DNA of 64,000 nt. It comes from Rhea pennata (Eukaryota > Chordata > Aves > Rheiformes > Rheidae). Shown piece by piece: positions 10,563-24,700 of this stretch. A program made the position numbers and the translations under genes. The notes under the pieces were generated by a model. That model was not told the origin of the DNA. It ran no database searches and saw nothing but the letters and a program-made list of their open reading frames with translations. Numbering within the stretch: the stretch's first letter is position 1; each line of letters opens with the position of its first letter. The stretch spans positions 21,443,493 through 21,507,492 of the forward strand of contig NC_084668.1 in the NCBI RefSeq assembly GCF_028389875.1. Direction: 5' to 3'.

Positions 10563-13500
10563 AGGCTGAATAGTTCTTTGGAAGTGGAGCTTTAGAACAG
10601 GCTCCAAGATAGGGTAATTTCTGTTCTGTGAGCCTCAAGTGGTGTCAGAGAGGACAGGGGTAGGCTTGATGGCTACTGCTGCTCCCGTGCCCACAGGGCT
10701 AGTCCTGGCGTGGCAGGTCCACTGCTTTGGGGGATTTGCCATTTGGCTATACTACATCACTGATGCAAATCCACATGGGAGATTTGGAATACTTCATTCT
10801 CTTCCCTATGTTTTCTATTAAACTATATTTGTAGAGGATTATAAACAGCTGATAAGGAGGGCTCCAATATTAACGTGAAATAAGCAAAGTGCTTTAGATA
10901 ATAAATGTAGAATTTAGACCCATTTCCCTCAGATATAATCAGAAGAGTAAAGCAGGTCACAGTAAGGGTAAGTCAACCAGCAGACACAGCCCCAGCTGGG
11001 TAAGACAAAATAGCATTTTGCTGGCAGACACAAGCTTTCCCTGCCACCCTCTGTGATGGAGCCAGATGGTTCTGATCAGCTATAAAGAACTGAGAAAGTC
11101 CAAGTCTGTCTGAGAAACATTAAATGTACCCTAAAACTTCCAAAGTTCTCCAAGTTTTGCAGCCTTCAGCAAAAAACAAGCATTACAGCAGTCTTAGTTT
11201 TGTATTCTAAAAAGCAATGACACTTTAGAAGGTAAAAAAACAATTAACAAGCTAGTCATATCCTCACTTCCATCCTGCAAAATTGCCTTGCCCTGAAGAG
11301 AAAAGCAGCTATTTCATCTCAGAGATTGAGAGAGACTGCAAGCTTCACCAGCACAACTGTGTGAAGACTGTAGAATGGCTTGGCATCTTTCTTAGTAAAT
11401 TCATGGCAATGGTAAAAGTGATCCAAAAGAATGTAAAAGTGGTAAACGCCTATTGGCTCACTCAGTAGTGCAGACTGTAAACACACAATCAAATTATTTT
11501 CTGACATTCATCTAGACTAGTTTTAAAATCCTTAAGTGACTGGACGTAATCTGTTATTGGAATAATAACATGAGCATCATTAGAGAAGCATATTTCATGA
11601 AATTAAAAGGTTGAAAAATACAGCTACTGCACAGCACTTGTACTACTTTATCTGGCAATCTATGTGCAGGTTTTTCATCCTAATATAGTAATTTCTGTAG
11701 TAACTGTATGATGCTTCCACTTGAAGATGGCACTAAGTTGGCAATAGCACTCCCAAAATATTTCCCGTTATAAAATTCTCTCCCCGGAAGAGTGATTTGC
11801 TTGCTATATGAGGTGAGTGAATAGTCTGCTGTGAAAAGCTCAATTTTACTTTTATTGAAATATCCTCATTTTCAAGGTACTTAATCTTAAGTTATTTCTT
11901 CTATGAAAGATGATATGGCCTGTCATTAATGTTCTGGTGAAGGGTAAAGCCTTTTTCGTTTTAATCACCCTCATAAGGCACTCATAATGGTTTCTTTCAA
12001 ACAACCATGTGTTTGAGGTTACAAACTAAAACCTGAGATCAGAAATATCAGTTTTTTGTTTGGGCATGGCAAGGACATCTGGAAGTTTAAATTAACGTCC
12101 TATTACTTTAGTTCTATATGGAGATTCATCAAAACAGCAGCCAGCAGCAACTAAAAACAATCAGCTTGACTTTTAGCTGGTGGCAGATCTCTCCTTGACC
12201 CTTTGGCAGCAACAAAACTTTCCATGCTTAAATTCACAGGCTGAACGAGCAAAGGTCTAATATAAAGAGGAGAAATTCTAACTCAAAACCCACAGCTTGA
12301 AATAAAATGCTCTAAGTATATACTGGAGATATATTTGCATTAATAAGCATTTATGAACAATTATTTCCACTATTTATATCTCGTATTACCTGCCATTATC
12401 TTGTCAGATGAGATGTAATCACATCAGGTTACATCCCTGAACTTAAGAGCCCAGAGTCTAATAAAAACAAAGCAAAGCAATTCAAATACGTAAAACTAGA
12501 AGTAGAGAGAGAAATATGTAAGGTAGGAAGGATAACAGGAATTCATTAAAGAATTTTCTAAATAAGCCTCAATTTATAGGGAGAGATAATATTTTTCGTT
12601 AGACAAAATTAAAGAGCAGACAAAAGAAAAGATGTGGTTTTAGGCATATAATACTAGCAAGACCTGAGAAAGAAACACAGACTTTAGGCTAAGGACAGCT
12701 TGGAAATAAATCTCCATGTTTAAATTAATTATGCTACTCATTTATGAAATCTGAAGTGAGAAGCGCCTTTACAGAATAAGGGAACCTTAGCAAGGAGGCA
12801 GCTGATTAGCTCCTGTGGGAGGCTACACACATAAACCAATTAATTATTGTCCTTGGAACACTGAAGGTTTCAGATAGAGAAAACTAATGTGCCATAAGAA
12901 ATAATACGTATTAAATAGATGATTTGTATCCAAGAGCAGTTAAGGATTTTGTTTCCCAGGCTCATCTTACAATTACGGATGAGGATGTAGGTCAGAGATG
13001 GAGCTGTATTCTCATAACTACAGGTTTTTGTCTTTTCTCACGTATCTGAAGAAATGCACTCTGGGCACAGCGGTTGTTTCATTTTATCTACAGAGTTCTC
13101 CCAAGGATGTCTGGTGCACTGGACAAAGTTTGTTGCATATGTCTGTGTGACAAGAATTCTCCACAACAGGAAGCATTTATTTTAGGGCCTTTCTCCTATA
13201 TCTTTATATAGGTTTATTCAGTATATTTTTGCCTGTAGGTATTTTCTAATGATGACAGTGGCAAGAAATAGCAGGTTGTAAGAAGGCAGGGAAATCTCTG
13301 GAAAAATTATCAAGGTATGGTCTTCTGCCAAGATAAATTATAAAATACCCAGCATCTACTTAACCTGCCTGCTCTTTACACCAATGTAAAAGTCAAATGA
13401 ACTACATTCTCATTAATGGACTTACTTAAAACAAATTTGATCAAATTATTTTATTTTATTGCAGTTTTTCTAGGAATTTTTTCAAGGAAATTTTTCCCTT

Positions 13501-14460
13501 TGAGACAGAGCTTTCTTCCATTTTTATTTTTGTTCTCTTAAAAAAGAATGAACAGATTTCTGGAACAAAAGAAAACTGGGCAGTAAGTTTGCCACATGAA
13601 AGAGGAACAGAATGGAAGATACAACAAAGCATAACATGTAACCATGAGACTCCCGAAAATCTCAGTGTCTAGTTAAAACTTGAGCTAGCCACAGAAGCAG
13701 AGTTCAGGGTGACACAAATAGCATTTTCTGTGTATGCAAAAAGGATGAGACAAGAAATGTTGCTGAATAAGAAACAGCTCAATTTTTGGATAATTACTTG
13801 ACAAAGCTTTTAAGAACAAAATGAGGTCTTTTTCTTTAAAACTTTAAAATAATTTTGAATCTAAATCCATATTTATGAACTTAAACAGAACATTGTTTAT
13901 TTTATCTTGAACCTTTGGTATCGATAAACCAAACAGCAGACACTTTTAATCACTGTTGCCTGAGGAACTCAGTCTCTTAAACATGGATTGTTGAAAGCTA
14001 CATTCAAGCTTCCAAGTTTAACTGATATCACTTTTTGAAAAACAGAAGAAAAATGATTCCCTGAAAGGTAACTTTTTTAAGAGAAATCTGAAGCAAATAA
14101 AAGTGATGAGTCATTGTCATTTCAGTGACCCTCATCCTCCTTGTCTGAAAATGCCACCTGAGCAATAAATAATGACAAAGAGCCTATATAATAGCCCTGC
14201 ATTTTAAGTGTCTGGATATAGCATGAAAATCAGTGTATTCCTCTATTGAATTTGAAAAAAATTGAATAGGAACCTGAAGCAATCTAACTCATTATGTAAA
14301 ATATAGATAAAGGATTCTATGTTCTGTATCCATAAAGAACACAGTAAGGCTCACTTGATAGCATCCGAGGTTAAAGGAGACAACATTCCCTGAGGCTGTG
14401 ACTCTTCGGAAGCCAGAAAACACTACTGTGATCATGCAGGAGACTTTGCATCCTATGTAT

Positions 14461-14490
14461 ACACACACACACATGCACGCACACACACAC
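14461..14490. repeat. Imperfect (CA)n microsatellite
   Basis: (AC)6, an interruption (ATGCACGC), then (AC)6. It reads as CACACA on the + strand and explains the His/Thr-rich and Val/Cys-rich shadow frames here. Confidence 0.95.
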
Positions 14491-15264
14491 AAATACAAAC
14501 ACACTGCAACAGTTCCCCAACAAAAGTCAATTGCAGCTTGCACCAAGTTCACAGCTTTACACAACTCATTGCCAAACCTCATTTAGGAAGCAGATACGTC
14601 CAAATAACTGCCTGCCATTTACATTGTTAAATTGGGCTTAATCACATCTGTGTAGTTTTGAGAACTTTGCCCAGAACAGCTCAACCAAAAGTTTTCAGTA
14701 TTTTTGGTATCAATATGGTTACTGCTGAAAACAAACAAATGAGCTTTTACAGGCCATTTTGCTATTTTGTTTTTTTTACTGATTGGAAACCGCTGTTACT
14801 GCAAGACTCACACAAACAAGCCCCTCCAACAACTCTAGAGAAACTGGAAAGGGGAGCTTTTGGCATAAAGCAGAAGGGCAAGAAGCCTGGCTGCATGACT
14901 GACAATGCAAGAAGACCTTTCATGTCACGTAATGCATGCCAGCATTACCAGTGTTAGATCAATGATGCCGGTGATTTTGTGATGGACAAATAGCACTGGC
15001 ATGAAAGCGTGCATTAGGCAACTGCTGGGTACATTTCCTTTGATAACTTCAGCTGTAGCTTTATCTCAAATCTTAATTTTAAAATCTGGAGCTGTCTATT
15101 GTCTGAAAAGTGTTAGGCTGGCTTTGAAGCCATTACACTTTTAATGCTAACCTGCTGACATCTTTTGATGAGATCATTTGATATTTGAGCAGAATACTGA
15201 GAATTAAAAGTGAAGGTTGTTAAAATGGGAGGAGAATAAAATTCCTCTGTCACTATTCTTCTTT

Positions 15265-15294
15265 TCATATTGTCCATTGTCATATTGTCCATCA
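15265..15294. repeat. Tandem duplication of a 15-bp unit
   Basis: TCATATTGTCCATTG is followed by TCATATTGTCCATCA. Two adjacent copies differ only at the last two bases. Confidence 0.9.
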
Positions 15295-15720
15295 GAACAC
15301 AACTGGAAAATGTCAGATAGTATGAGTTTCATTTTTAGTTTAATTGTTTAACTCTATGATACTATAACAAGTTAATTGCAATGCAGAAGATTTATCATGA
15401 GGAACAGGGATTAGTCAGGCAGTTCCCCCAGATTACTATTCATTATACAGAGACTTAAGTGTTAATTATGCAGTTTATGTGATCTGGTATTTTCAAAGAA
15501 ATTTCCTTACATATTAAAAGACAAAAGTATGTATTTAAAAGCTTTGGAGTCCAGATAAGCATCTTAATTTCTGAGACTGCAATAGAAGGCTGTAAATATC
15601 AAAAGAACAGGTACTCTTACTCCAGCTATTCAGTGCTTACATTTCTAATCAAGATTAGAAGTCAGAAATAAGATCAATATGAGCAAATATTTCAAAGCTT
15701 TAAAAATATTTCATTTTAAA

Positions 15721-15747
15721 AATTATTATTATTATTATTATTATTTA
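15721..15747. repeat. (ATT)n trinucleotide repeat
   Basis: Eight ATT units in a row, followed about 55 bp later by a 12-G run at 15802-15813. It is an ordinary microsatellite. Confidence 0.95.
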
Positions 15748-15801
15748 AGAGAAATTAAGGGTATTTTTATTTCATTAAAAATGCTTTATTTTCCTAAAAA
15801 A

Positions 15802-15813
15802 GGGGGGGGGGGG
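15802..15813 (+). repeat. Poly(G) tract (12 G)
   Basis: Twelve consecutive guanines stand in otherwise AT-rich DNA. Shorter G or C runs of the same kind occur at 21429-21437 and 24275-24285. Confidence 0.95.
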
Positions 15814-18800
15814 AAATGATGTTGTTTGGCAAAACTACACAGATAAAATAAGGAAAAGCATGTGAATTCCTTAAAAATTTGATCCTGTATTATATTCCTT
15901 TGTATTCTTTTTGCATCTGCTGATTATTTATCAGTATTTCTCACTTCTACAGTATGCTATTTTTTTTTATTAGCTTCTTTTTACTATTGATTATTATACT
16001 AACCTCCACAGTCTAAAAGTGTATTTTTCAGCTTCATCATTCTTGTAGTGTTGGGTCTGTTATGGCTTAAGAGAAAATCCCATTATACCTGTGTTTCTAA
16101 ATGAAAATCTTTCATTTAAGGAAACTATGATGTATCCTGAAGTTTCTTTAAAGCGCATTCTGTTTTTTAAAGCAATAGCTTTTTCAGTTTGGGAGTTACG
16201 TGTTTCCCCTTAAATGCATAGATAGCAGTGACTGACTGTGGAAGCAAGTACTGCTTTCACTTTTCCAATTTCTACGTATCCGAAATTATATGGCCTCTAG
16301 GACCCATTCATGTCTACATTAATATGGCTTTTGGGGTTCCATTCATATCTGAATTCTGATCATTAATTTTCTCATTAAAGAATATCCTTATTAAAGGAGA
16401 TGCAGATCTTTAGCTAAAGGCTGAAAATATGAAAGCTGCATTGGCCAGCAGCTATTACAAGTATCTAATAAGATGTTACATTAGATCCTAAGCGTTTAAT
16501 TTTACATTTACGTCAGCTTCCCCATTACAAGCATTATCTGTATCTTTAAGAATCATTTCATCACAAATATATTATTTCTCCTCCCACTGCAAACTCCATG
16601 TATCAGCTGACAGAAAAGGGACAGTTCTTTTGCTGCAGCAGCTGCTGTAGCTTAGTTGCCATTTAGGAGAATCTGAGAGTGACTGTCCTTACCACTCCAG
16701 ATTCATTTCTGAGAGTCTCTGTGTAAAGCACAACAGACTACAAAATGCTAGACAGAGTGGACTGGTATGTGAGGGCATCAGAAGTTCACTACCAGGATTT
16801 TAAAAATTATTTTGTTTGGTTGTGGGCTTGTGGTCTTCTTATTCTTTAGCTTTTTTAATATTATTATTATTGCTGTTCTCTTTTAAACGCAGACTGAAGA
16901 GTCTAAAGGCCTTATTTATTTTGATAATAATGGTATTCATATTAAATGCTCAAGAGCATGAAAATCAGGACCTGGGTGTTGTGCACAGCTCAATACTACT
17001 ACTTGTGAAGTTTAGCTCCTAAAATGGTGCCAACAAAACAAGAAAACAGCATTCTGTTCCTATAGGAAGTATTACAAGAGTGATAACTAGCCATACTGGT
17101 CATCTAGGCTTAGGGTAGTGAAGGGACAGAGATGATAAGAATTTTAAAAGCAGCAATGAAAAAGAATTGCACAATCATTTATGATTTGAAAAGTGCAGGT
17201 CCTCTTCAGCTAGGCCACTGCTTCTTTTAACATTTACTAGATGTGATACAATATACAGGGTACACAAAATCCTCCTCTGGTATTTAAAATGCCAGAAGCC
17301 TGACCATCCCTTTAAATGGGTCACATGTTAAAACAGAAAAAGTCAGATGCTGCATTTACAAAGTCAGCATGCTGCATCTTCTCAAAATCCAAAAACTGCT
17401 ACTGCTGTATCTAGTCTGTCAGCCTTAAACAATTAACCAGTTAAACAGAATAACCTTTAGTAGAGAAATAAAGCACAATGTGCTGTGAGATATAATTGGC
17501 CTGAGCAGTGCATGCCTGCTTATAAGACAGAAAATCAGGAATCAGCAGGACTTTCAAATGATTTCAGGAAATTAACTTCTCTACAGAAGACATTCTAAAT
17601 TTCTCACATTTGGAGTCTACAGCCTTGCAGTCACTGCTGATGAGATGATGCTCTAGGCCCTTGACAAGTAGCTACAGATGTTCAGTAGTTAACTAGCCCT
17701 CCGTGAGGTAATATAAAGAATGGTCATATTAAAAAAAACCCTATTTCTAACATAGCAGACTAGATTCTATTCAATCTACGTTACTTAAAAAAAAGCTAAT
17801 ATTGTAACATGGATGAAGACACATCAGAAACACACTGTGGAGACATTTCAGAAGTATTTTAATACCATTCTGGGTACCCTTTAAGAAGAAACTAAGCAAG
17901 ATAAAGCTTGCAAAAATGAAGAGACCCATCCCAGGAGAGAAGAAACAGAGGTAACAGCATGCAAGCAGCACAATAGAAGCTTTAGACTCAATCCATTTAC
18001 AGATTCAAAGGTCAAGTCTTTGACTGGAAACTGTATCCATATACATAGAAGATCTCAGAGCAGAGTGAGAAGCACTAGCAGCAGAAAGAAACAACCTCTG
18101 CTCAGCTAACCTCTGGCAACACTGGTTTTGCAAATGCTATTAGCACTGGGAGGCCCAGACAAAATGCAGTAACCCTTACAAAAGCAAGAACACTCATTAC
18201 CATCATGAAAGACAGCCACAATCTTGACCACAAATTCTTTTATTAGCCCACACTGATTAAGCCCTGCACACTCCAAGTTACATGCAAGGTGTGGATCCCT
18301 TTAGCAAACTTCAGGAACTAGACACCTGGTCTAGTTTCGCTCCCTAAAAGTTATTCCTATGCACTGAGATACAAACAGCCACAGTGGTCAGGCAAACCAC
18401 TCAGACAAAGCCTTTGCTGTAAACACTCAGTATGGAAACAAATGCATCCGTTATGGGCAGAAGAAGAAAACCTCAGAAGACCTTTTCAGGCATCCACTGC
18501 AAACTGAAGAACTCCTCACTAACATGATGCATGTACTTAAATTCCCAATTTAGACAGAATGCAGAGTGGCAAAAAGAGCTGCATATTCTATTTTAGCTAG
18601 CCAAGAATACTTTCTGCCAGCACCTTGCTCATCGGGTTATTGAACTGCTTAATATCCAGTGATCACCAAGGAAAAGCTTCCATCAACCAAGAGAGCAGAA
18701 AGTATAGTATTAGGTTGCCTACAAGCACCACTAACGTGAACATCTCACAGAGTACCTCCTTTACTGCTTATCACCCTTGAAGATTTTGGTTTTTTTTCTG

Positions 18801-21622
18801 GACTACAAAAAACACTGAAAAAGTTTAACTGCATGTGTGATTACCATTTTTGAAAGTGAGACACAGAACTGGAAGATCTGATTTCATAGGAGCATGCCAA
18901 AATGTAATGCCAACTGCATTCACACCTGTGCTACCCTAAGTATGTAGCACCTAAAATCATTAACGACTTCTTAAATCTTGGCACACTTATTGTGCTAAAA
19001 CTGCTCCCTTGATTTAAATACTTCATTCCTCTTGAAATGAGGTCAAGCATGCAATCATTCTAAGGATATGGAAAGCATTAAACCCCATTCTGCACCGGTA
19101 TCTTTACGTGACCGATTTGAACTAAAGGACAGGTTATGATGGGAAGGCACAGAAAGGAGAATTGCAGTGATACAACTGAAATGAGTTGATTGGTCTTCTC
19201 CATAAAGTTCCTGAATATTTGATGATCTACACATTTAGAGAGCACGCAGGCTGGTTCTACTTTTGCTTTCAAGTATCAGATGTTCAAAATATTTGGTTCT
19301 ATCATTACAGTGTTGATTTTATGGCCATTCTTGTTATTTCATACTCTTGCTTCCCGCTTTACAACAAACCAGCTAGAAGCAACACATTTCACCTACTTGG
19401 TTCACCATGCTGTCAGTTGTGTTGCTTTAGTTCATAGGTAGTTCATGCTGTGTATGGTATTCTCCAGTATCTTCACTCGGACATATTCTGTGAATCAGAT
19501 GCAAATTGAAATGGTCTATATACAGTGGGTAACAGTAAAAGGTACAGTTTGCTCTGGAATAACAGTATCCAAGTCCAATTAAAAAAAAATGGTAGTGCTC
19601 GTGAGGATGACAATAGAAGGAAGTCATTTTCTGCAAATGTTTTGTTCAATCAAGTTTGCGAAAGTGCCTGATAAATAGCAACAGATTTAAGAGACAAAAT
19701 TAAATGATTCTTGTCTTCTCCAGCATAGTTTTGACAAGAATTTTCGTATCAGCTGTACTTACAGTAATACTAAACACACAAGTTACTCTGAAGTCTTCAC
19801 TAAATCCATAATACTTGTAAGTTACTTTAGCTCTGTCCTTTCCTATCGTCATTTCAGAGGAAGTTCCATGGAAGTTTCATGTATTAAAAGACAACTCTAG
19901 GACGCACTGAGAGTTTCAATAATATTATATTAGATAGTGTCTAAGTTATTCTGAAGCACCAATATGGTGCTTTACAAAATTTTGCTTTACAAAATCTTCT
20001 TTTGCTTATTTTCTAATTTTCTATCTGTATGGAGTTAAAAGTAGAGTTAACCTGATTTTTAACTTATTTCTGCCAGTTGAAAATATTGAAAAATAATCTA
20101 CATTATATTATTTCTAGTTTGCCAAAAGCTAACAAACTCAGTACAAGCTTTCCATGGGCTTTCTTGTATTTTCAGCAGAAAGTTACAGAACCAGATGTAA
20201 CAGAGCTGCTGGGATGCTGCCTCAGGGCAAGACAACAAGGAAAACAGCTGGGATATGGCTCAGAAGCAGACCTCCTCCGCTGAGGGGTTTGTTCTTATCA
20301 GCAGCTGGGGCTTCATGGTGGGCAGCCCAGGAGGTGCTATCAGGCCAGTCTCCAGAGCATCGTAGGTCTCTGGCCTGGTCTTTTTCAGGCTGAACAAAGA
20401 ACAGGTCCTTGAAAATACCATTTATTAAAAAAGCAAACTAAACAAAAAAGCCCCACAAGCCTTTACTGTAGTATGACGAAACATGTCTTAAACTGACCAG
20501 CTATTGAGATTAAAGATCAATAGTAACTCCACATTATCATCCTTAACACACTCAGTTTCTCAGTTCTGTAAGACTATGCCCTATGCAGCCAAACTGGACT
20601 GAGTGTAATAGAGTCAAGAGTCACCACAGCTTTCATAAAGCTGTTATCCTGGTGTGTAATTTATTGGTTGAAAGGAGATACACAAGAACTGCAAACAGGA
20701 CCTGATCAAGATAGTTCTGAGCATTCACAGCTCCCATTAAATTCAACTATATTTGCATTATCAAATTTTATTAAAAAAAATATTACAAAGGGATAGCAGT
20801 TGTTGATAGGAATACTTTTCCTTTGTAAAAAGCAAAGATTGAAATAACAGACTGTAGTAGGTTGTTACAGCCTGACAAAGCTGCACTGAAACAGTGCCTT
20901 GAAGATTTTTCTTTCATTCCCCAGCATTTAATCTCAAATGTCAATATTAAAAGCTATAACAAAATGAGCTTAATGGGCTATGTTGGCATTCAAGATCTGC
21001 TGCCAAAAACAGAGGAGAAAGGCAGAATTGAAATGCCCTGACATATTCCTTTTCTTCACGTAAAAGGTAAAGTTACAGCTAAGTGACTTTTAAAAAGCAC
21101 TGCAAAAGTAGCCTCTGCGCACAAGATTCAGAGTCTTAAAGAAGATCAATAATCAAATCTCTGACCATCCATTCACCCCTTCATTTCACCCTGGGTAAAG
21201 TGGGATTTATTAGGTGAGGATGACTAAGAGAGTTCCAGGCTCCATCAGCCTGTCTTCATCCCCAGTCACTCTTCCCCTATAGTGTTGGCATTTTGGCTTT
21301 GGCTATGCACCTTATAGGAGGGAGAAAGGGGGAAGAGCGAGCATGCAGATGTTTTTATTACATCCAGTTCTTATCCTCCACCTCATCTTGCAGCTGCACA
21401 CGGCAGGTGCCCGTCGCAGACTTTTCCCGGGGGGGGGAGCCTAACCAGCAAGCAATATACCACAGGGGCAGGGAAAGCAGCATCCTTCCCCCCTACTCTG
21501 GCTGTATCATTTGCCAAAGAATTAAAAGTTCAAGGGTAAGAGACAAAATGCCCAATAGTTTTACTCAGAAGTCAGGACACAAGCTAATAGGGACAATTTC
21601 ATTGGTATAGTAGTTTGTTTTT

Positions 21623-21626
<4 letters not shown>

Positions 21627-21654
<28 letters not shown>
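21627..21654 (+). repeat. Poly(A) tract (28 A)
   Basis: Twenty-eight adenines. A 23-T run (21733-21755) follows 78 bp later, so the two tracts form an inverted pair. Confidence 0.95.
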
Positions 21655-21655
<1 letters not shown>

Positions 21656-21732
21656 ACTGGTTTTCTATGAAGATGCTCCTAAGAAAACGTAAGCTTATGC
21701 TGCAGTCTCTGGCAACATGATTCAAAGGAACC

Positions 21733-21755
21733 TTTTTTTTTTTTTTTTTTTTTTT
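21733..21755 (+). repeat. Poly(T) tract (23 T)
   Basis: Twenty-three thymines, equivalent to a poly(A) on the minus strand. It is complementary to the A-tract at 21627-21654. Confidence 0.95.
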
Positions 21756-24700
21756 GTCTTCCTTCCATTTTCTCTACCAGGGTGGCTGACAAATGACTGA
21801 GTTCTCCATTCACTATATCTACTTTAGTACCTTGCAGTTTTGTTCCTGTCCCTGTTGGTCCCATCATTCCTCAGATTAAAAGATGGTAAGTCTAGACTTT
21901 TAGTTATTTGACTAAGACAACCAAGAAACCATTTTTCATATACGATAGCATCTGATCGCTTTTCTTACATATGTGCCAGACATATCTATAATTTACACAT
22001 TGTTTCCTGCTAGCCACAATAATAATTTGGTATTGTCTGAGGTAGAAAATCCTTTTGGTGGTCCTAATACAACATGTGAGTTACCTAAAGAATGTAAGTT
22101 GAGTTTTCTGTTGTCTTATCACCAAGATGCTGCAAATCTCATCTGTGTTCCTTCCAGGTATCCTAATTTAGTAAGCCCGCTCTCATTTAACTTGTCGGAT
22201 CACTCCTAAAAAAAAAAATTCTTGTTTTTGGAGGATTTTTGATTTTTTTTCTATAGTTCATGGCAAAGCAACTTTCTTAAAAGTGCTTTTCATACAAATT
22301 GTTGTTTTGAAATATTTAAAAATTATTATACAATACTGAATATCCTGGTCTGTGCTTCTACGTGGCATCAAATATTGGTAATAGCTAATTAAAAAGACAG
22401 CATTTCACTACATTAAAATTGCTTTTAAGGTCATAAATGACAGTGCACTAACTTTAATTCACCATATTTTCTGGCTACCTTTCTGGCTTTGAGAATTAAT
22501 GAACATATGCAATACAACTGAAAAAGATCATGACAAACAAACAAGTTGAGCTGAAAGATGACTGAGGCTTACTGACTCCCTCAACAGTTTTCATCTCTGG
22601 ATCTCTAATTTGAAGTTTTCTAGAACATAGTAATATGTATATGCCATTCAAAAGGGGTTACTTTTCTTCTAAACACATTCAATCATTCTCAGAAACCCAA
22701 GAAGAAGAAGGTGGGTCATTCTGCCTTTTTGTTACTTACTGAATATGCAGTTCACATCAGGTTTAATTTGAAGACAACTTAAAACAAACAAAAACAAACA
22801 AAAAGCTTTTGTGTCAACAGGAACAAGACGTGGACATCAATCTAGTGAAAAATTATTCATTCTATTTATATATTTCATTACAGATGCTAAAGGTGATTTT
22901 TAAAAATTCCTGGGAAATCCCATACACAAAGCATTTAGTTTCAAAAGCCAGATAAATGACTTAATCACAACAATAGAAGTATGTCACTTATGACACCCAA
23001 ATACTTCTTCTCTGTTTTGCTTTGGATGTACTAAAGAGAAAAGAATCATAAGTAACCTTAAAGCACTAATATTTTTAGTTGAGCTAATAGAAAGAATCTT
23101 GGAAGAATTTAATAACTCAGCTTTGAGGTACAGAAGAAAAAAGGTGTCAGCTGCACATTGGCTCTTACCATCCTCATGGTGGACACTTTAACCAACATTT
23201 AGAGTGAAAATATACTAAAATTCACCACTCAAAACATTTGGATGAAGCTTGTTAATAGGTCTGGCCTGAAAACAGAGGTTTGACCCAACATACAAGAAGT
23301 GCTAGGAGATGATGATTAGGTGATTTATATGCTACCTTCAAAACTGTACCTTGGGATTACATTTTGTCAAAATATTATATAACCCTTGGCAAACTACTTG
23401 CAGTCTACCCCTCGTTATACCATCTGGAGAAAAAGAAAGAAAGAAAAAGAACAGCAATAAAAACCTAACATGCACATTCTGCCTTGACAAAGGCACGTGT
23501 GGGAGAACAGCCTACCTGAGCCAAGAGCTGCCTTTTGCTTTTAAAAAGGAGCTCTAGCTGATTCAGAGGCTTGTGACAATGATACAGTCCCTTACTGTGC
23601 TTTCATTCTATGTCAAAATCTGAAAATCACATCTATCTTTTGAACAGCAGCACATTCTCAAACACTTTACTATTCATGCCCTGGAAAATCGCTGTATGCC
23701 TGAACAAGTTTACAGTCAATATCCAATTAAGTTTCCAGTTTATGTTCTAATGTGATCTCAGTGGAGTCAAAGGATGCAAAGAATCACTGAGTGCTGCGAA
23801 AACAAACGAAAAAAGGAGAAAATGGGTGAGCTCTTTAATTCTCCCTTTTTTAATTCACGGAAATACCTGAATCAGTTTCCAAAGCATTCCAGTAACCAGT
23901 GGAATTTAAATCTAAATAGTACGCAAAAGGCAAAAAGTTACCTGCTTGCAATTGATGGAAGAGGAAGAGAGAGAAGTTACTCATTTGGTCTTAGTGTGGT
24001 GGAAAGAAACCTCACAGCTGTTGCTACAAACTTCGGGCAAAGAGGGCAAAAGGAGAGCTGTCAGCTGGGGGATGATCACTCGGGGCACCCACGGGGCCCA
24101 GGAAAGGGTTCTGTCTTGTTCTGCCCCAGCCGCCTGCGTCAGGCCTTTGAGTCCCTGAGGAGTGCCGAGCCAGGCTTTGGCATGGCTGCAGAGTGATCTT
24201 TTGTGGGGGTGCAAAGGCTGATCACAGAACTGGTCTGAATTAAAATAATAGCCAGCTCTATGTGTCCCTCCCTACCCCCCCCCCCTAAAAAAAAAGAATA
24301 GGAATTACAGCCAACTTCATATGAATATCTATATTGTAATATACATTAATTGCCACCTACAGAAATATTTTTTGTTCTTCCTAACCAGCCTTTCAGAAGA
24401 CCACATATAAATGTAGTGTTTGACCTCACTCTGCTCTCGAAGAAATGGTAGGAACCAACCATGCTTCTGCCTAGGACATATTGGGGTGGCCTAATACATT
24501 CACTTAATAAGCTATGCAATGCAAGTAATGTTTTTTTTCTTTCTCCATAGGCTGAATATTGAAACTGCTACATAAAGTTAATGCAGCTATCCAGTGAATA
24601 AGAACTGGCTCATGTCAATACAATACAATTTTAAATAAACAATAATGTATAAGTAAACACTAGAAAGCTTGTTAGACTATCACCATAAGTTAGTTTAGTA

